From Orthonyx spaldingii (taxonomy: Eukaryota > Chordata > Aves > Passeriformes > Orthonychidae), in NCBI GenBank assembly GCA_013397795.1, contig VZTJ01001735.1, positions 663,960 to 727,959 of the forward strand: DNA of 64,000 bases, read 5' to 3'. The translations under genes and the position numbers were made by a program. Positions within the stretch are counted from its first letter, which is position 1, and each line of letters opens with the position of its first letter. The notes below the pieces were generated by a model that saw nothing but the letters and a program-made list of their open reading frames with translations, ran no database searches and had not been told where the DNA came from. Of the stretch, positions 51,801 through 62,290 are shown one piece after another.

Positions 51801-54800
51801 ATTTCAGGGTGCATTTAAATGACACAGCCCTCTCCCCTCCCCCTTCTTTTTAGTATAATGCAACTTCATCTGTTCTAGATTTTGAATCAAAACATAGAGT
51901 TGATGGGCACTATTTAACTCATGCTGCTGACTACATTAATTTATTAGAATATCCCAAGTGATACTGGTGGTTTAACTGAAGACAAAGCAAGTCCAACAAA
52001 TAGCCTTTGTGTTAAGCCAGGGTCTTAAGAGCCACTAGGTGCATATACATGGAAAGTAGTGAGTAGCTGTCTTAGTGTGCTAGCAGACTTCTGTTTGAAG
52101 TAGGAGTGTTTTACTTTGGTTTATATAACTTTATGTAGGAAAAATGGTATCCAGGAAACTTTCCTTTAGTGCACATGATTTTCAATAGGATTGTCTTGGG
52201 TTTTTTCCTCTTGAAGGACACCAGAGCAGCAGTAAGTTTTCTTTTATATACTGTTTAGTTGCTTGATTGGTATTATTTACTGAAATTCAGTAAGAGTGTG
52301 CATCAATAGCCTAACAATGCAGAAATATCTGCTGGCCATCTCTTAACCTTTTTTTTAAACATACATGCACTTCTGAAATCCATCCCATAGAGTTAAGCAG
52401 TACTTAGGCAGCTACTTGTTAGTATCCTGCAATCTCTCTACTTTAGCTGAAATTTTATTTGTTATGTTTTAGAAATTGGTTCAAAGTGGATTTGTGTCTG
52501 AGCATAAAGTACTAAACAGGGATTTTTATTAGACAAGGTTGTATCAGAACACAGTTGTCAATCAGGCAGTGGGCAAATAACATTCTCATATGGTCAAATG
52601 CGTGTTTTTTAAGAATGCATTTTAAAAAGTCGTGTGTTTTAAGCATGGTTTACATTGTTTTTTTGCACAGGAGTCTTGAAAGGTAATTTACATGTTCTTT
52701 ACCAGAACTGAGTGGAAAACAGGGCATGTAACAAAAAAAGGGTCTTCCAACAGCATCTATTTTATAAGGACATGGTCTAGCTAGCACCTTATTTGTCTCA
52801 GTATTTGCAGTGATGAGCAGTGGCAATGAAGGCTTCATATTCTAAGGATGCCTTAGGTATGGGAAATTAGCAGATTTCTTAGTATGTCTGTGTTTGAAAT
52901 GGATCCTTTTACTCCTGAGGTTATATCTGTATTGAGAGCTTAGAATATAAGCTTTGATGAAAGTTTCCTTGTGTTGCGTGATTTGCCTGTTCAGGCAACA
53001 TTTTAATTTTCTTGTTCAATAGAGATAATAGTTTTTTATTTTAAATAGTGAAATATATACTAGTCTTTGTAACTATGTTTTCCCCTGTCTAAATAAATGT
53101 CACTCTATTATCTAGAAATAACCATATTCCATACAACATGTCAGTTCATTCTTTCTGCCTTTTCTTATTTTTCTGTGAGCATGTTCCGGGCTGTGGTAGG
53201 TTTTCTCGAAGGAAAGGGGATGGGTAGCAGAGGCTGCCCAAGAGCCCCATGTGTTGCAGGAGCGGTAGGAGGTGCGACAGCGTGTGTGCTGCTGCTCAGT
53301 AATTTTGCTCCTTGCCTCTGCACACCATTAAGAACCCTGTGCTGGGGTGATTTCTGGCTGGTGCTGGGGTGGTTTCTGGCTGGTGCTGGGGTGGTTTTTG
53401 GCTGGTGCTGTGCTCTGGCTGTGGGCTCTCAGCCGCTGGCGCTGTGTGTTCATCCCAGCCCGTGCTGCCGGACTGCGGGACGCCTGTAGCACCTGCTGGG
53501 GCTTCTGTTCAGGGCTCTGCGGGGGCCGCAGTAAACCCCTGCTGAAGACCCCAGCTGTCACTTTGATTGTGGGTTTGCCCTTTTTGATTCTCTCTGTGAG
53601 ACAGCAGAGTGCCTGGAGATTTATTTTGAGTTGTCTGAACTTGGTGAATACAGTTAGTAAGAAGCTGACCAAGGTCACCATCGTGTAAGTGAGCTTATTT
53701 ACCACTGCAGACATGAAAACTTTTATCATATGTGACCTGCCTGCTTTGTATGAAAGCTTTTTGAGGCAGTTTGTGACACGTTAATGTCAAACATTATAAA
53801 AGCAGGACATACCAGTCTGCACATGTATTTCTCTGTACATTTTTTGGTTCACCTTCTGCATTTCCTTTACAGTTTTAATGGCTGACAGTTCTCTTAAAAA
53901 TCTGTTTCTTAAGTAGAGCCGCACCTTTTCATAAAAATGAAGAGGAGATGATACAAGGGAAATTGAAACAAAATAAATATATATTTCAGTATTTGAAAGG
54001 AATTGGATACCATGGTACTACGTGTATGCAGAGGTTTTCGAAGTAAAAAGTGGTGTGCACATGCAAATGTTTAAAGACATGGACAAACATTAAAATAGTT
54101 TTATTGCTGATATTGTTTCTTTTCCTTTAATGAGCACAGCTGTTATAACTGGGGTAAGTTAGAAGTGAGGTCTTCTGAGCTTTAAATTAAACAGTGTGTA
54201 AGCAGTTTGAAGGGATCTTAGGCCTATTTCTTGTCTGGATATTGTCTGTGGTGACATTTAGAACCCAGTTAAAGTAGATGTTACATGTACTGTATACACT
54301 CTTTGGTTAAATCAGCACATAGCAGGGTGTGTGTGTATGACATAAAGCAGCAAAAACTTGGATGTGTTGGTTGGGTTCTATTTGCCTTGGCATTGTTTAA
54401 CAGTTTTGATGAAGTTCCCTAACAAATCTGTGCCTTTTGGGGACCTGCCAAAGGATTAAGGAAACACCTTTACTTACATTGGTTTTGAAAAATGTCATAT
54501 GGGATGACCCTTTTAACTTCAGACCTAACTTTCATCTCAGACAAAATGAAAGAATAATAGAAGATAAGCTTGAGTATCTGAAAGTTCATGTTTTTTCCCC
54601 AAATGTGAGTTGGTCTAATAAAATGTACTAGGACTGCCTAAAGAACAAGACTATTGTAATTTATGCCATCTAGCGTAGCTTATGGGAACTTGGATCTAGT
54701 CAACAAATGTGATACAATGCTTCAATGAAATCAAGCATTTCGTAAAAGAACTAAGGTGGATGTACTGGTTTGGAATATTTTTTTTTTTCTTTTAAAGTAG

Positions 54801-57800
54801 ACCTCTAGACAGTGTTCGCACCCCACATCCTCACTTTTATATAATGACAGTCTCTAGTCAGCATTTCTCAATTAGAGAAAAGTGTAATATAAGAATTGAA
54901 AAACAGTGGAAACTTGGGACTGGTGTGGTGTAGTGTAGAAGTCTTAAGAAAAAGTTCATCTTTATTGATGATTTACCTGTGTGATGAGATTTAAATACTT
55001 CCGCAGAGAGGGAAATTGGTTTAACGGAAACTTAAACCTCAAGAAACTTGGGAGTTAACTTACTGTCAACAGTAGTACATCATGAACATCAAGGCTGATG
55101 GAATTTCATCCACAATAAAGACATGCTCCTAACTCTTGATTGCGTTAATATGTCTGATGGGAAAAGAACAATGAGAACCTCTAATTCTCAAACAAAAACA
55201 AACAAAAAGCATAAAGAAATAGCTAATTTTAAGCTGGCACCAGTGTCATAACTGGTATTACTGTATTGTTTCCTTATTAGAAAAGACTAAAATATACTCA
55301 AAGTTTCCAGAAAACACGTTGTCAGACATTAAAATCACCAGGAGGTTTAGAAATATATAAAATATGTTTAGCTGTAGCTGGATTAAAGTGTTCCACTCCT
55401 CAATCATCTGAAAAAAAGGTTAGGATTTTGATGGGGCAATGTTAAAGAGTGGAAGTTAAGTGTAGTCTTTATTCTTAATGTACTAAAAAGTTTTGAAATT
55501 TAGAATAATATGTAATTTAAAATAGTCTCCTTGGTCTTATAAGCAGAAATAAATTATTGGAGTGTCTTGTGCAAGCAATTAAATATATTGTAGTGGTCTC
55601 CAACATGGTAATGAAAGACCTGTGGTCATCTCTTTTGGAGTGAGCTTTGTGTAGCACCTTCATGGCTGCATTCCACTGATCATAATAGCAGTCAAAGGAA
55701 GTCAGTTTTAGCTGTATAATGTTTTCTGTGGAACTGACAGGTTGCTGTAGGAATGTAGGTACTAAAGAAGGATATTTTGTGTGGCATTTAGGTTTGTTAA
55801 TTACTACAAAAATACCATGTAACTGTATCTTTTTGCTATAATTGCATCTGTAGATAAGAAGCCAAGAAATAGGGCCATATGTGGAAGAAATTATTCTTCC
55901 ACCCATTTTATCCAACTGTATTACAGCCCTTTAGAGTCATGATTCTGAATTCAGTAAGTTAGGTAGGACTAGGTAACAGCATGCTTTGTCATGTGTTAAA
56001 TAATTGCTACCTGGATAGCTATTAAAAGTCAATAACATGAAGAACATAAAAGCATGATTATTTCAGATTTGTCCTTGAAGTCTGGATCAAAGTTTATGTT
56101 CATTGTACAAATGAGTCATTGCAAGAATGAAGACAGCACTAAAGGGTATCTGTGCTTTATGTTAATTGTTTGTGGATGTTAAGTAAAATTGTTATGTAAA
56201 GATTTTCTGAATCAAATACGAGGTTTGCCATCTGGGGAGAAGGAAATAAAAATAAAGAGTAGGTAAATAAATCCTTTTAGTGTTTCAGCCAGTGAAGAAG
56301 AGATGGAAAAAAAGACCTTCTACAGAGTTTCCGTAATAGCACTAATGGCCAAAATTTCTTACAGTGTATTGGACCGTTTTTGATAGCTTTTACCTTTGAA
56401 ATATCTTCATTTATATCAACACGGCCTCTTTTTGTAAGTCTTGATTTGGTGGGTTTTTTAGGTTAGGAGAGAAAAGTTCTTTTGTGGGTCCAGAAAATGC
56501 TTTCTGAGTACAGTCCCTTTTTTTTAACCTATGAAGTCTGTTCTTTGCCCATCAGTAGAAACGTATTATGATGTCCATGAATGTGTATTTCTCTCCCTGC
56601 AATTTTACATATCCCTGCATGAAGCAGGGAAGATTTTTTTAACATCTTATTTACAATACTTCTACACACAAAGTTTTATTATGGTGTACTAAAAAAAAAA
56701 TTGCAGAACAGCATTTGTTGTGTTAGCTTCTTGAAGCTGTATTTTAAAGATGCAATATACTAAAACCTTTGTTCCTCAAATATGAAGGTTTCTTAGAGAG
56801 AACTCTTGGCTTCTTTATCTTTTTCCTTCATATTAAAAGAAAATCTGAAAGGAGATTTTACCTGAGCATATTTAACACCATCTCCATGACAACCAGCTAA
56901 TTAATCGCTATCAGTCTGGCTTTGGTCCTCTTCAGTGAACTGATACTCCCCAGCTTTTTTTCACATCTCTTCTGTGTTTTCTATGAAGGTCATTTATTTA
57001 GCGACATTATGTCTTTGGGAAAAGAAGCCTTTTAATACAAGAAAAAACTTTATTTAAAGCACCTTAAAGGTACCTGTGGTTTCTTCTCAGTTTTGCTTCC
57101 TGCACAGTAATAGGGAGACTTTAAGGTTAGGGTTTGAGGGTTTTTTTCCCCCTTCTTGCTTTTTCTGATATTTTGGGCACAAGGGTTCAGTAGAGTGGGC
57201 AAAGAGCTTAAGTAGTTCCTTTGCTTCTTGGGACAGATTTGGCAGGTCTGAGCCTCTCTTGCTGCATTGCTGTAAGTATTCGTGCTTGTTTGTGTAAGTT
57301 GTTGCTGCACTATCATGCAGTGAGAGTTTCTGCAATGTTAGAGGTATTTGCAATCAACATACTTGCCATGGCTACTGCATAATTTTTTATATTTCTAATT
57401 TTGTTTAGAAGGCCCGATAATAGTATTACTGTTGCAAGTAATTGCAAATTTTCCCCTATGACAACAGTCTTCGGCCTGTGAACTGTAAGAATGCGGCGTC
57501 TATAGAACATAATATCTGTAGGTAGTCAGACCAATCCTCCGTATAGCTCAATATCCTGTCATTCTTAACAGCCTCTGATAGAGGATACTTGTGGTAGACT
57601 CTAGGGACAGGAAAGGATGAGATTGTGCAGGATATTTTCCCCAGAACATTTTCCCAATCTTCACCTGTCTGTGGCTCAAGAGTTCAAAGTTTGCAAGCAG
57701 TAAAACGAAGGAAAGCTGAAGCTAGGAAGGAAAATTATTTCTCCATCCTGAACGCTTCCTGTATTTTTAACTTTTCATTTTGTTTCTGAATGACTATTCA

Positions 57801-59010
57801 CTGCCTCTTACAAATGAAATATGTTTATACATATGAATTTATACATATTGTATACAATTGAGTATATCCCTCACTCCTGCAGTCTCCTTTCCACTGGCAC
57901 ATGTTTAGTTCCAATCCTTGTTTTCCTGTCATGTCTCATGGGTTTATTAATTAAGTTGTTCCATATGTTTACTATTTGGGTGCTGTATTTTTTGCACATA
58001 GTTTGTGGGACACCTTAATTATCTCGTATAATTCAGTAGTATTTCTAAAAGCTGGATATTGATGTTCAGGTGTAGTTACGAACTCTCTTGAAGATTGAGG
58101 CAGTACATTAAAAGGATTGCCAGTAGATTTGTGTAGAAAAGCAATAGAAAAAATATGAATTGTTGAAAGAAAGAAATGCATATACCATGCTGTTATGCTG
58201 GTTTTAATGTGTGCATAAAACAATAAAGAAAGCAACAATGTTGACGCAACTCCTTTATTTTTCTTCATAAGTATTAAGCCAACAAAACAGTTTCAGAAGG
58301 GTGAGATGAACTGGGAAAGGCTGGAAATATATTTAGGGAGTTTCCCTCATTAGTTTGGGGGTTTTTTTTGTTTTGTTTTTTTTGATCAGTTTGTGTAAGC
58401 ATGTATAACTGAAGATAATAGATACAGATATTTTACATAGTAAATGACTGAGGAGATTGATCTAAGCAGATCTGAGTTAGTACTTGGGATTTGCATTAAC
58501 TGAAGGGATGATGGGAAGCTTGCACTGAGTCGGAGATGAGTTAAGCTGCAAAAGTGACTGTGAAGATGGGAAACACATTTTTTGTGGTAGATCATGTCTA
58601 CTCTGAATCATTTTCATTCAGCTACTTATTTGACATTGTGATATATCTGGATTTAGAATAACACATTAATGATTTTCTATTTTCTTCTTTGCCTTTTTTT
58701 TGTTTGTTTTGTTTGTTTGTTTTGTTTATTCCTGACATGCTACTGAACTGTTACATGTGAAGATTGCTGTGTTCACTGTATCCTGGCTTGCTTGTTCTGT
58801 GAATTTCTCACCCTCTGTAACATTGTTCTGGGACAAGCATCCTGTGGCATCTGCACATCGGAAGCCTGCTGCTGTTGCTGCGGGGACGAGATGGGGGATG
58901 ACTGTAACTGCCCCTGTGATATGGACTGTGGCATAATGGATGCATGTTGTGAATCCTCAGATTGCTTGGAGATCTGCATGGAATGCTGTGGGATCTGCTT
59001 CCCATCATGA
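12757..59010 (+). CDS. MDFIC: MDFIC, I-mfa domain protein (complete, spliced)
   Basis: The coding sequence is the join of 12757-12847, 24107-24238, 46113-46388 and 58763-59010, giving 248 residues plus stop TGA. Every junction has GT-AG ends and phase 1. I recognise the protein by a near-identical C-terminal I-mfa domain, a conserved QSIWGN segment, and blocks such as KIQNGH and DNRKLS in the middle. The family is known to bind and hold back MyoD-type bHLH factors and other regulators (TCF/LEF, axin), and more recently as a lipidated auxiliary subunit of PIEZO mechanosensitive channels; human variants cause a lymphatic conducting anomaly. Human length is about 246, so the bird protein is full length. 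The ATG context is weak (C at -3, T at +4), which fits leaky or alternative initiation. Introns are 11.3, 21.9 and 12.4 kb. Confidence 0.93.
20942..21489 (+). mobile_element. Solo-LTR-like endogenous retrovirus remnant
   Basis: A 548-base unit starts TGTGATGGGG and ends CTTACCACA, so its tips form the short inverted TG...CA repeat of an LTR. Inside are an AATAAA (AGCAATAAAAACTG, about 21218-21231), a TTATTAAACTG just after a pyrimidine-rich stretch, and a GC-richer 3' part ending in GCTGCTGCGCAGGGTGAGCTT. This order matches the LTR type that is abundant in bird genomes, usually filed under ERV-L or ERV-K. No gag, pol or env sequence flanks it, so it is a solo LTR. No clear target-site duplication was found, consistent with age. 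The exact subfamily needs a repeat library. Confidence 0.7.
22405..22525 (+). repeat. G/T-rich tract with (GTT)n and G runs
   Basis: The plus strand is nearly pure G and T, starting with a (GTT)5 run near 22421 and continuing with T runs broken by GGG, GGGG, GGGGGG and GGGG. It resembles the 9572-9735 tract. Four G runs could form a G-quadruplex on the non-template strand of MDFIC, although the loops are long. Confidence 0.7.
24107..24238 (+). CDS. MDFIC: MDFIC coding exon 2 (residues 31-75)
   Basis: The exon of 132 bases completes Gly31, encodes 43 whole codons and ends with the first base of Thr75. It starts GKTDQETT (human GKCDKDNT) and ends with the well-conserved QEQSIWGNRTDGDLIR (human DQSIWGNPSDGELIR), which identifies it. 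The middle is acidic, Gln/Ser-rich and poorly conserved, probably disordered. The acceptor is a good pyrimidine tract plus TTAG, the donor AGAA|GTAAGT. Length is a multiple of three and both borders are phase 1, so skipping it would keep the frame. Confidence 0.92.
27328..27648 (+). mobile_element. Old, diverged CR1-like LINE fragment
   Basis: Scattered words follow the order of the CR1/L3 3' region in sense orientation: AGAACCACAAA, then GGAATTCAATCTGGTTAG, then a GGAGGTTCAG..GACTAG stretch, and a GAGAACAGGAAAAACTGGC..TGGTGGT stretch corresponding to the usual 'ggaacaggttgcc..ggtggt'. Similarity is weak and gapped, so this is an ancient copy. The 123-codon minus-strand open frame across it is only the antisense of this relic. 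The call rests on remembered consensus order, not an alignment. Confidence 0.45.
28018..28035. repeat. Short palindrome with CACGT cores
   Basis: TGCACGTT-AA-AACGTGCA has 8-base perfect arms around a 2-base centre and two CpGs. Each arm contains ACGTG, a core seen in hypoxia-response and E-box-like sites. Binding is not shown. Confidence 0.5.
29562..29942 (+). mobile_element. CR1 LINE, 3' end, sense orientation
   Basis: The segment follows the avian CR1 3' consensus closely: GTTTAGCCTGGAGAA, GGGGGAGACCTTAT, CTGCCTGAAAGGAGGCTGT, GGTGGGGGTTGGCCTCTT, GAAGAATTCCTTCAC, GGTGGAGTCACCATCC, TTGGACTCGATCT, and a terminal GATTCTGTG repeat-like end. It is a 5'-truncated copy of about 380 bases without any intact reading frame. 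It lies in MDFIC intron 2 in the same orientation as the gene. Confidence 0.9.
38755..38907 (+). repeat. AC-rich low-complexity patches
   Basis: Two short stretches (38755-38776 and 38870-38907) are almost only A and C, such as CCAACCAAAAAAAAACCCC and CCAACCCACCAAACAACAAAC. They resemble the complement of the G/T-rich tracts elsewhere in the window and carry no gene. Confidence 0.55.
39729..39868 (-). other. Candidate antisense coding block B (unrecognised)
   Basis: On the minus strand an acceptor-like ACACCTGCAG ends at 39869. The following frame reads VPSFGSTAGLYTLFEGLKEL and goes on through a KDVFDIPGK stretch to a TGA at 39729-39731. It starts with two bases that exactly complete the single base left by the donor of block A (41283), so the two could be joined in frame. 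It has CpGs (TTCGGA, CCCGGA) in CpG-poor surroundings. Against it: the pyrimidine tract is weak and the end after CCACAGGG looks less protein-like. I do not recognise the family. It could equally be a chance open frame. Confidence 0.2.
41283..41477 (-). other. Candidate antisense coding exon A (unrecognised)
   Basis: Read on the minus strand, this block is open with a balanced, protein-like composition, including GGREELRQLISCLITSKGI, then PRQLIQTPVEFATLANESDG and TFQFTDRVICLRTQR. It ends exactly at CAGAGAG|GTAAGAAC, a near-perfect splice donor at 41283/41282, in phase 1. Three CpGs fall within it. An in-frame TGA at 41479-41481 means the exon must start at or below 41477; TCTGAG (to 41478) is a possible but weak acceptor. 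No similar sequence comes to mind, so no function is offered. It is antisense to MDFIC within intron 2. Alternatives are a pseudogene piece, a lncRNA exon or chance. Confidence 0.35.
46113..46388 (+). CDS. MDFIC: MDFIC coding exon 3 (residues 75-167)
   Basis: The exon has 276 bases: two bases completing Thr75, 91 codons, and one base of Asp167. It reads QPQRLPQPN, then GKIQNGHVGLSNGSGIHNGV, ADNRKLSPPVSEKVHRKIQS and SVFSQKPGTSPE, each matching the human segments in order. The region is polar and Ser/Asn-rich. A basic run around residues 132-152 (KVHRK, KKSK) could serve nuclear targeting, as suggested for this family. The acceptor is CTTTAAG after a pyrimidine tract, the donor GAAG|GTAAGC. Both borders are phase 1 and the length divides by three, so it could be a frame-neutral cassette. 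Confidence 0.93.
53175..53560. repeat. GC-rich islet, possible old LTR fragment
   Basis: About 385 bases are much more GC-rich than the surrounding intron and give long open frames on both strands, which are composition artefacts. A GCAGTAAACCCC near 53530, resembling a variant poly(A) signal, and the abrupt borders suggest an inserted element such as an LTR piece, but I cannot match it to a family. The three-unit tandem repeat at 53340-53405 is inside it. Confidence 0.3.
53340..53405 (+). repeat. 22-bp minisatellite, three units
   Basis: Three consecutive 22-base units (TGCTGGGGTGRTTTYTGGCTGG) occupy 53340-53361, 53362-53383 and 53384-53405. They differ at only two sites, and a partial fourth copy follows. 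The unit is G/T-rich on the plus strand. Confidence 0.9.
58694..58727 (+). repeat. T run and (TTTG)n microsatellite before last exon
   Basis: A T8 run continues as TGTTTG/TTTTG units up to 58727. It serves as the only pyrimidine-rich (though G-interrupted) tract for the MDFIC exon 4 acceptor, with a CTGAC branch-like site directly after it (58732-58736). Confidence 0.8.
58763..59010 (+). CDS. MDFIC: MDFIC coding exon 4, the I-mfa domain
   Basis: Two bases complete Asp167, then 81 residues and TGA at 59008-59010. The sequence is essentially identical to the mammalian I-mfa domain: CCVHCILACLFCEFLTLCNI, a hydrophobic helix-like stretch, then EACCCCCGDEMGDDCNCPC, and the ending ICMECCGICFPS. 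It has 24 cysteines in 81 residues, with the CCCCC run at residues 202-206. In the family this domain binds bHLH and other regulators, and cysteines of the C-terminal part are reported to be lipidated when MDFIC associates with PIEZO channels. All domain-defining cysteines I can recall appear intact. The acceptor TGTGAAG has no adjacent pyrimidine tract, but the match with human Asp-Cys-Cys fixes the junction. Confidence 0.97.
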
Positions 59011-60853
59011 AATATTTATCCCTTTCTATTTTATTCTCTGTAAAACTGGAGAGCTTTTCTTTAAATACATTTGAAGAAAGACAAGGTAAGATTTTCACAC
59101 TTGCACTGTTAATTCCCTTTATATAAATATTTTTTTTAAAAAGCAATCCTCAAATCTGTATTCTAATACAAATTGTATAGTTTTGTATGTGAAACTAAAG
59201 CCACATTCCAGCCTCCTTTTGGCTTTGCAAATGAAAGAGTTTATTGAAACTGAATTATGGGCCTGATACTGCAGGCCATATGAAGGCAAAATTGCCCTTT
59301 GGATCGAGTGATAGGTTTTGGTCAGAGAATAGACTGCAAGGCAAAGCCTTAAGTATTTACCTTTACCTACTTTAATGTTTAAACACTCAAATGCCTCCCT
59401 TCATAACGTGCCTTGTTACAGGCATTCTGGAAATCAAAATGTCTTTACTTTTCTCTCTTTGGGTTGATAGCAACTTTGCTCTATTGTTTTAAACTTAATT
59501 CAAAAGCCAGCATCAGAAATCTACCGTTGGTTTCGCCACAGCAGTCATGTTGGCAATATGTCTTTTGTTTTGAATATCTCATTGATCAGAAAGCGATTCC
59601 TGGTATTTTTCATTGCCGAGATTATTATTAAAGTAAAATGTAAGTTTTGCCCTGAACTAGAAGAGTACCAGGCTTTCTTTGTTATCAATCAAGACAGAAT
59701 AGAGAACTTATCATTTTAATTCAGTACTATTATTACTTGAAATATTTCATCTTGGAAAGAGACTTTGGAAATTTGTGTAGACATGAAATATATCCTTAGA
59801 GTAACAAACTAACAGACTAAAAAATCTTCAAAATTTGACTCTGAGGGAAATTATTAGAAGTTAACTCAAGAATCTAAACCTGTACATTAAGTGGCCTGCT
59901 CAGTTTTTGTGGCTTTAGAGCCAGTGTCACATAACTGAGTATTTTTGTCTTTACGGTGTGAGAAAGATCTACAGAAGGTAGCAGAATTTAAACAGGGTAT
60001 AAAAACCAAATTAAAACTGACTTGATCAAGGAATTCTGTCATTAAATGCAAAAAGTGAAAAAATGTTTATTCTCAGATACATTTTAAGTGTTATTTTTAA
60101 ATAACTGTGTAAAAAAGAACATTTTAAAAATATATGATACACTTTAAAAATAAAAGGATTGGGATTTAAAATGTTTGAAAAATACAGTTGGACCTGTTGG
60201 ACCTAACTGTATTCCCTATTACACCATTAAGGTTTTCTAAGAAATACCTGTCTTTTATAGTTTTAACTGTGGAACACGTAAAGAGGTTTATGGCATTCCC
60301 AGATTTAGGAAATTAAAGTACCCATTTTCTTTACCATCTGCTAGTTTCTCACCTCCATGTCTGTAGCTCATGAACTTTTCTGTGTAAACCACCTACACAT
60401 CTTGATCCATATACTTAAACGTTCCTGCTTACGCTCCAGAGATCCCATTTGTAGACTGTAGATTTGTAGATCTCCTAAATTCAGTCCATGTTACAAGAGT
60501 CATCAATAGCCTATAGCATGTGTGTTGAGTGAATTGGCCATAAATGTCTTTTCCTACTATACTGAATTCAGTTCATGCAAATGTGACAAGCTAAAGATCA
60601 CAGGAGTGTGAAGCTAAGTCAACAAATGGTCTGCTATTAACCAAAGTTTCTTCTTGTGAACACTGACTGGTAGTGCCTACTACTGCAAGTTATCACTGAA
60701 GCTGAATCCTTAACTATACTAGGGAGCTGGGAAGTGTTATGTTTTGCCTTAACGTATGCAATATTGTGGTGTATTCTGATGCAATGCAGATTCACCCTCA
60801 GAGGCTTTCCTAATCTGTTTTTTGCTAGTTGCTACAAGTATTATTCTTATTAT

Positions 60854-60867
60854 GGGGGGGGGGAGGG
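60854..60867 (+). repeat. Poly-G run in the 3'UTR
   Basis: Ten Gs, one A, then three Gs in the transcript sense. Such a run could form a G-quadruplex in the mRNA and is prone to sequencing length errors. Confidence 0.7.
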
Positions 60868-62260
60868 TTCCATATATTGGGCCAGATTCTGATACGTGTT
60901 GGGTAAACTAAGTGCATTTCCATTCATGTCACAATTTTCCATTGGTTAAATTTTAGTTAGAGAGCACAGAAATTATTATGGTAATAGGCAGGCTAATAAG
61001 GAATCATATAGTTAAATTGATAAATTCCCAGTGCTCAGAATCAGGCCCGTGGGGCTCAATTATGACTCCTAAAAGGCTGAACCACATTGGGAAGGGGGAA
61101 GAGGTGCCTTGGTTGAGTGGCATTGCCTGGAGGCATTTTGTCTTTGTAAGGCGTAATGCCTCTGGGGAAATTGGGGGCATCACAGTGAGCATTGGGACTC
61201 AATGCACCTTGAAAAAAGTTTAGACAGTGCTTTGTCCATTGTAGGTCTATGGTTGACACCCGTGGTTGTGGGAACATGTTCTCTGGGGCTAGACAGCACC
61301 ATGAATTGTCTTTCCTCGTGTCCTACTGGTCACAGAGAGGTGAATTATGGCTGTTTCTTGTCCGATTGTGCTTTTGGGACAAAGAAGAGGACTTCCAGTC
61401 TCTTGTTTGGCCCCAATATCCATTCCGTGCTGGAGCAGTTCCAGCTCTGTGCTTGGAAAAGTGCACATTTGTATATCATGCTTTTAGTGAATGTTAGATC
61501 TTACTAAAAATTACCTTTACCGCAGGTTGATATGGTTTAAAACAAAATAAATAAAATACCAATCTAGTGAGTCCTTTTCCTGTGTAAAAGTTATCTATAC
61601 AGTTTGCCCTGCATAAACACTTGCTTTTACTTACTGGAACTGAGTGGTTTTTTGATTTTTTGAAATTATGAAAACAATAAGTACAGGAATTTTGTTCGTG
61701 CATATATGCATATGTGTATATACTTTTTCTCACACACATGGAAACACACACAGATATGTCATTTCCCACTTTATTTGTGAAATACTAGGAAGTGAAAATA
61801 GTGTTATTAAACCTCATAGTGACTAGCGGTATCAAAGTATTATAGACAATTGAAAAAATAAAAAATTGTGTATTTTGTTTGACATTTAAATGTAGTCTGC
61901 TACTGTTTGTCATAGAGATATTAGCACTTTTGAAAAATGTATCTTTGTAGCAGAGAATATTAGCATGTAGTTTAAGGAATTCCTTTCTATATTTATATTC
62001 CTAAATTCTGTTTTGTAATTTTCGCTCTATAAACAATCTTGTAAGCACCTTGTGTAATGAAAACAAGCAGAATTAGAAGTCAAATGTGAAAACAGAGTTT
62101 AAAATAAAATGAAAACATTAGAACTTAACTGTCTATTTTATAATAGTTCTTGTGAACTTGTACAGTGTTTCAGTTTATAGTTCTGCAAACTGACCCATTT
62201 GAAAAACATGCTGTTTGTATTTTATATCAATTGGATGTGCTACTTGCAAACACTATTTTC

Positions 62261-62278
62261 AAATAAAGATCTTTATTT
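62261..62278 (+). terminator. Likely MDFIC poly(A) signal in a palindrome
   Basis: AATAAA at 62262-62267 is followed by T-rich and T/G-rich sequence (about 62299-62322: CTTCTTCTAGTCTTGCC), as expected for a cleavage site about 15-25 bases on. The signal lies in a perfect 18-base palindrome (AAATAAAGATCTTTATTT), so the minus strand also reads AATAAA here. Confidence 0.6.
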
Positions 62279-62290
62279 TGAAACTTTGGG

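Larger units (their letters stand above)
46389..58762 (+). other. MDFIC intron 3
   Basis: A 12.4-kb intron beginning GTAAGC and ending ATGTGAAG. It is AT-rich, with a GC-richer islet containing a 22-base tandem repeat at about 53175-53560 and a (TTTG)n tract next to the last exon. A TA/CA-type palindromic stretch lies at about 48801-48830. Open frames such as 55517-55915 (minus, 132 codons) and 48126-48476 (minus, 116 codons) show no recognisable family or paired splice sites. Confidence 0.85.
59011..62290 (+). other. MDFIC 3' untranslated region
   Basis: About 3.3 kb follow the stop codon without another gene. Alternative AATAAA signals occur at 60149-60154 and as an overlapping pair at 61546-61555; the best end is at 62262-62267. 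A less AT-rich block at about 61020-61490 has open frames on both strands that look like composition effects and may be a conserved UTR segment. A run of ten Gs followed by AGGG (60854-60867) is also in it. The extent of the UTR is inferred from the poly(A) signal. Confidence 0.65.

Noticed and set aside
53097..53729. Three overlapping open frames of 113-133 codons on both strands
   Set aside because: They follow from the GC-rich islet and its 22-base repeat; the W/L/G-rich peptide is just the translated minisatellite.
55517..55915. Minus-strand open frame of 132 codons in intron 3
   Set aside because: No family recognised, no consensus splice sites at its ends, and no CpG or composition shift.
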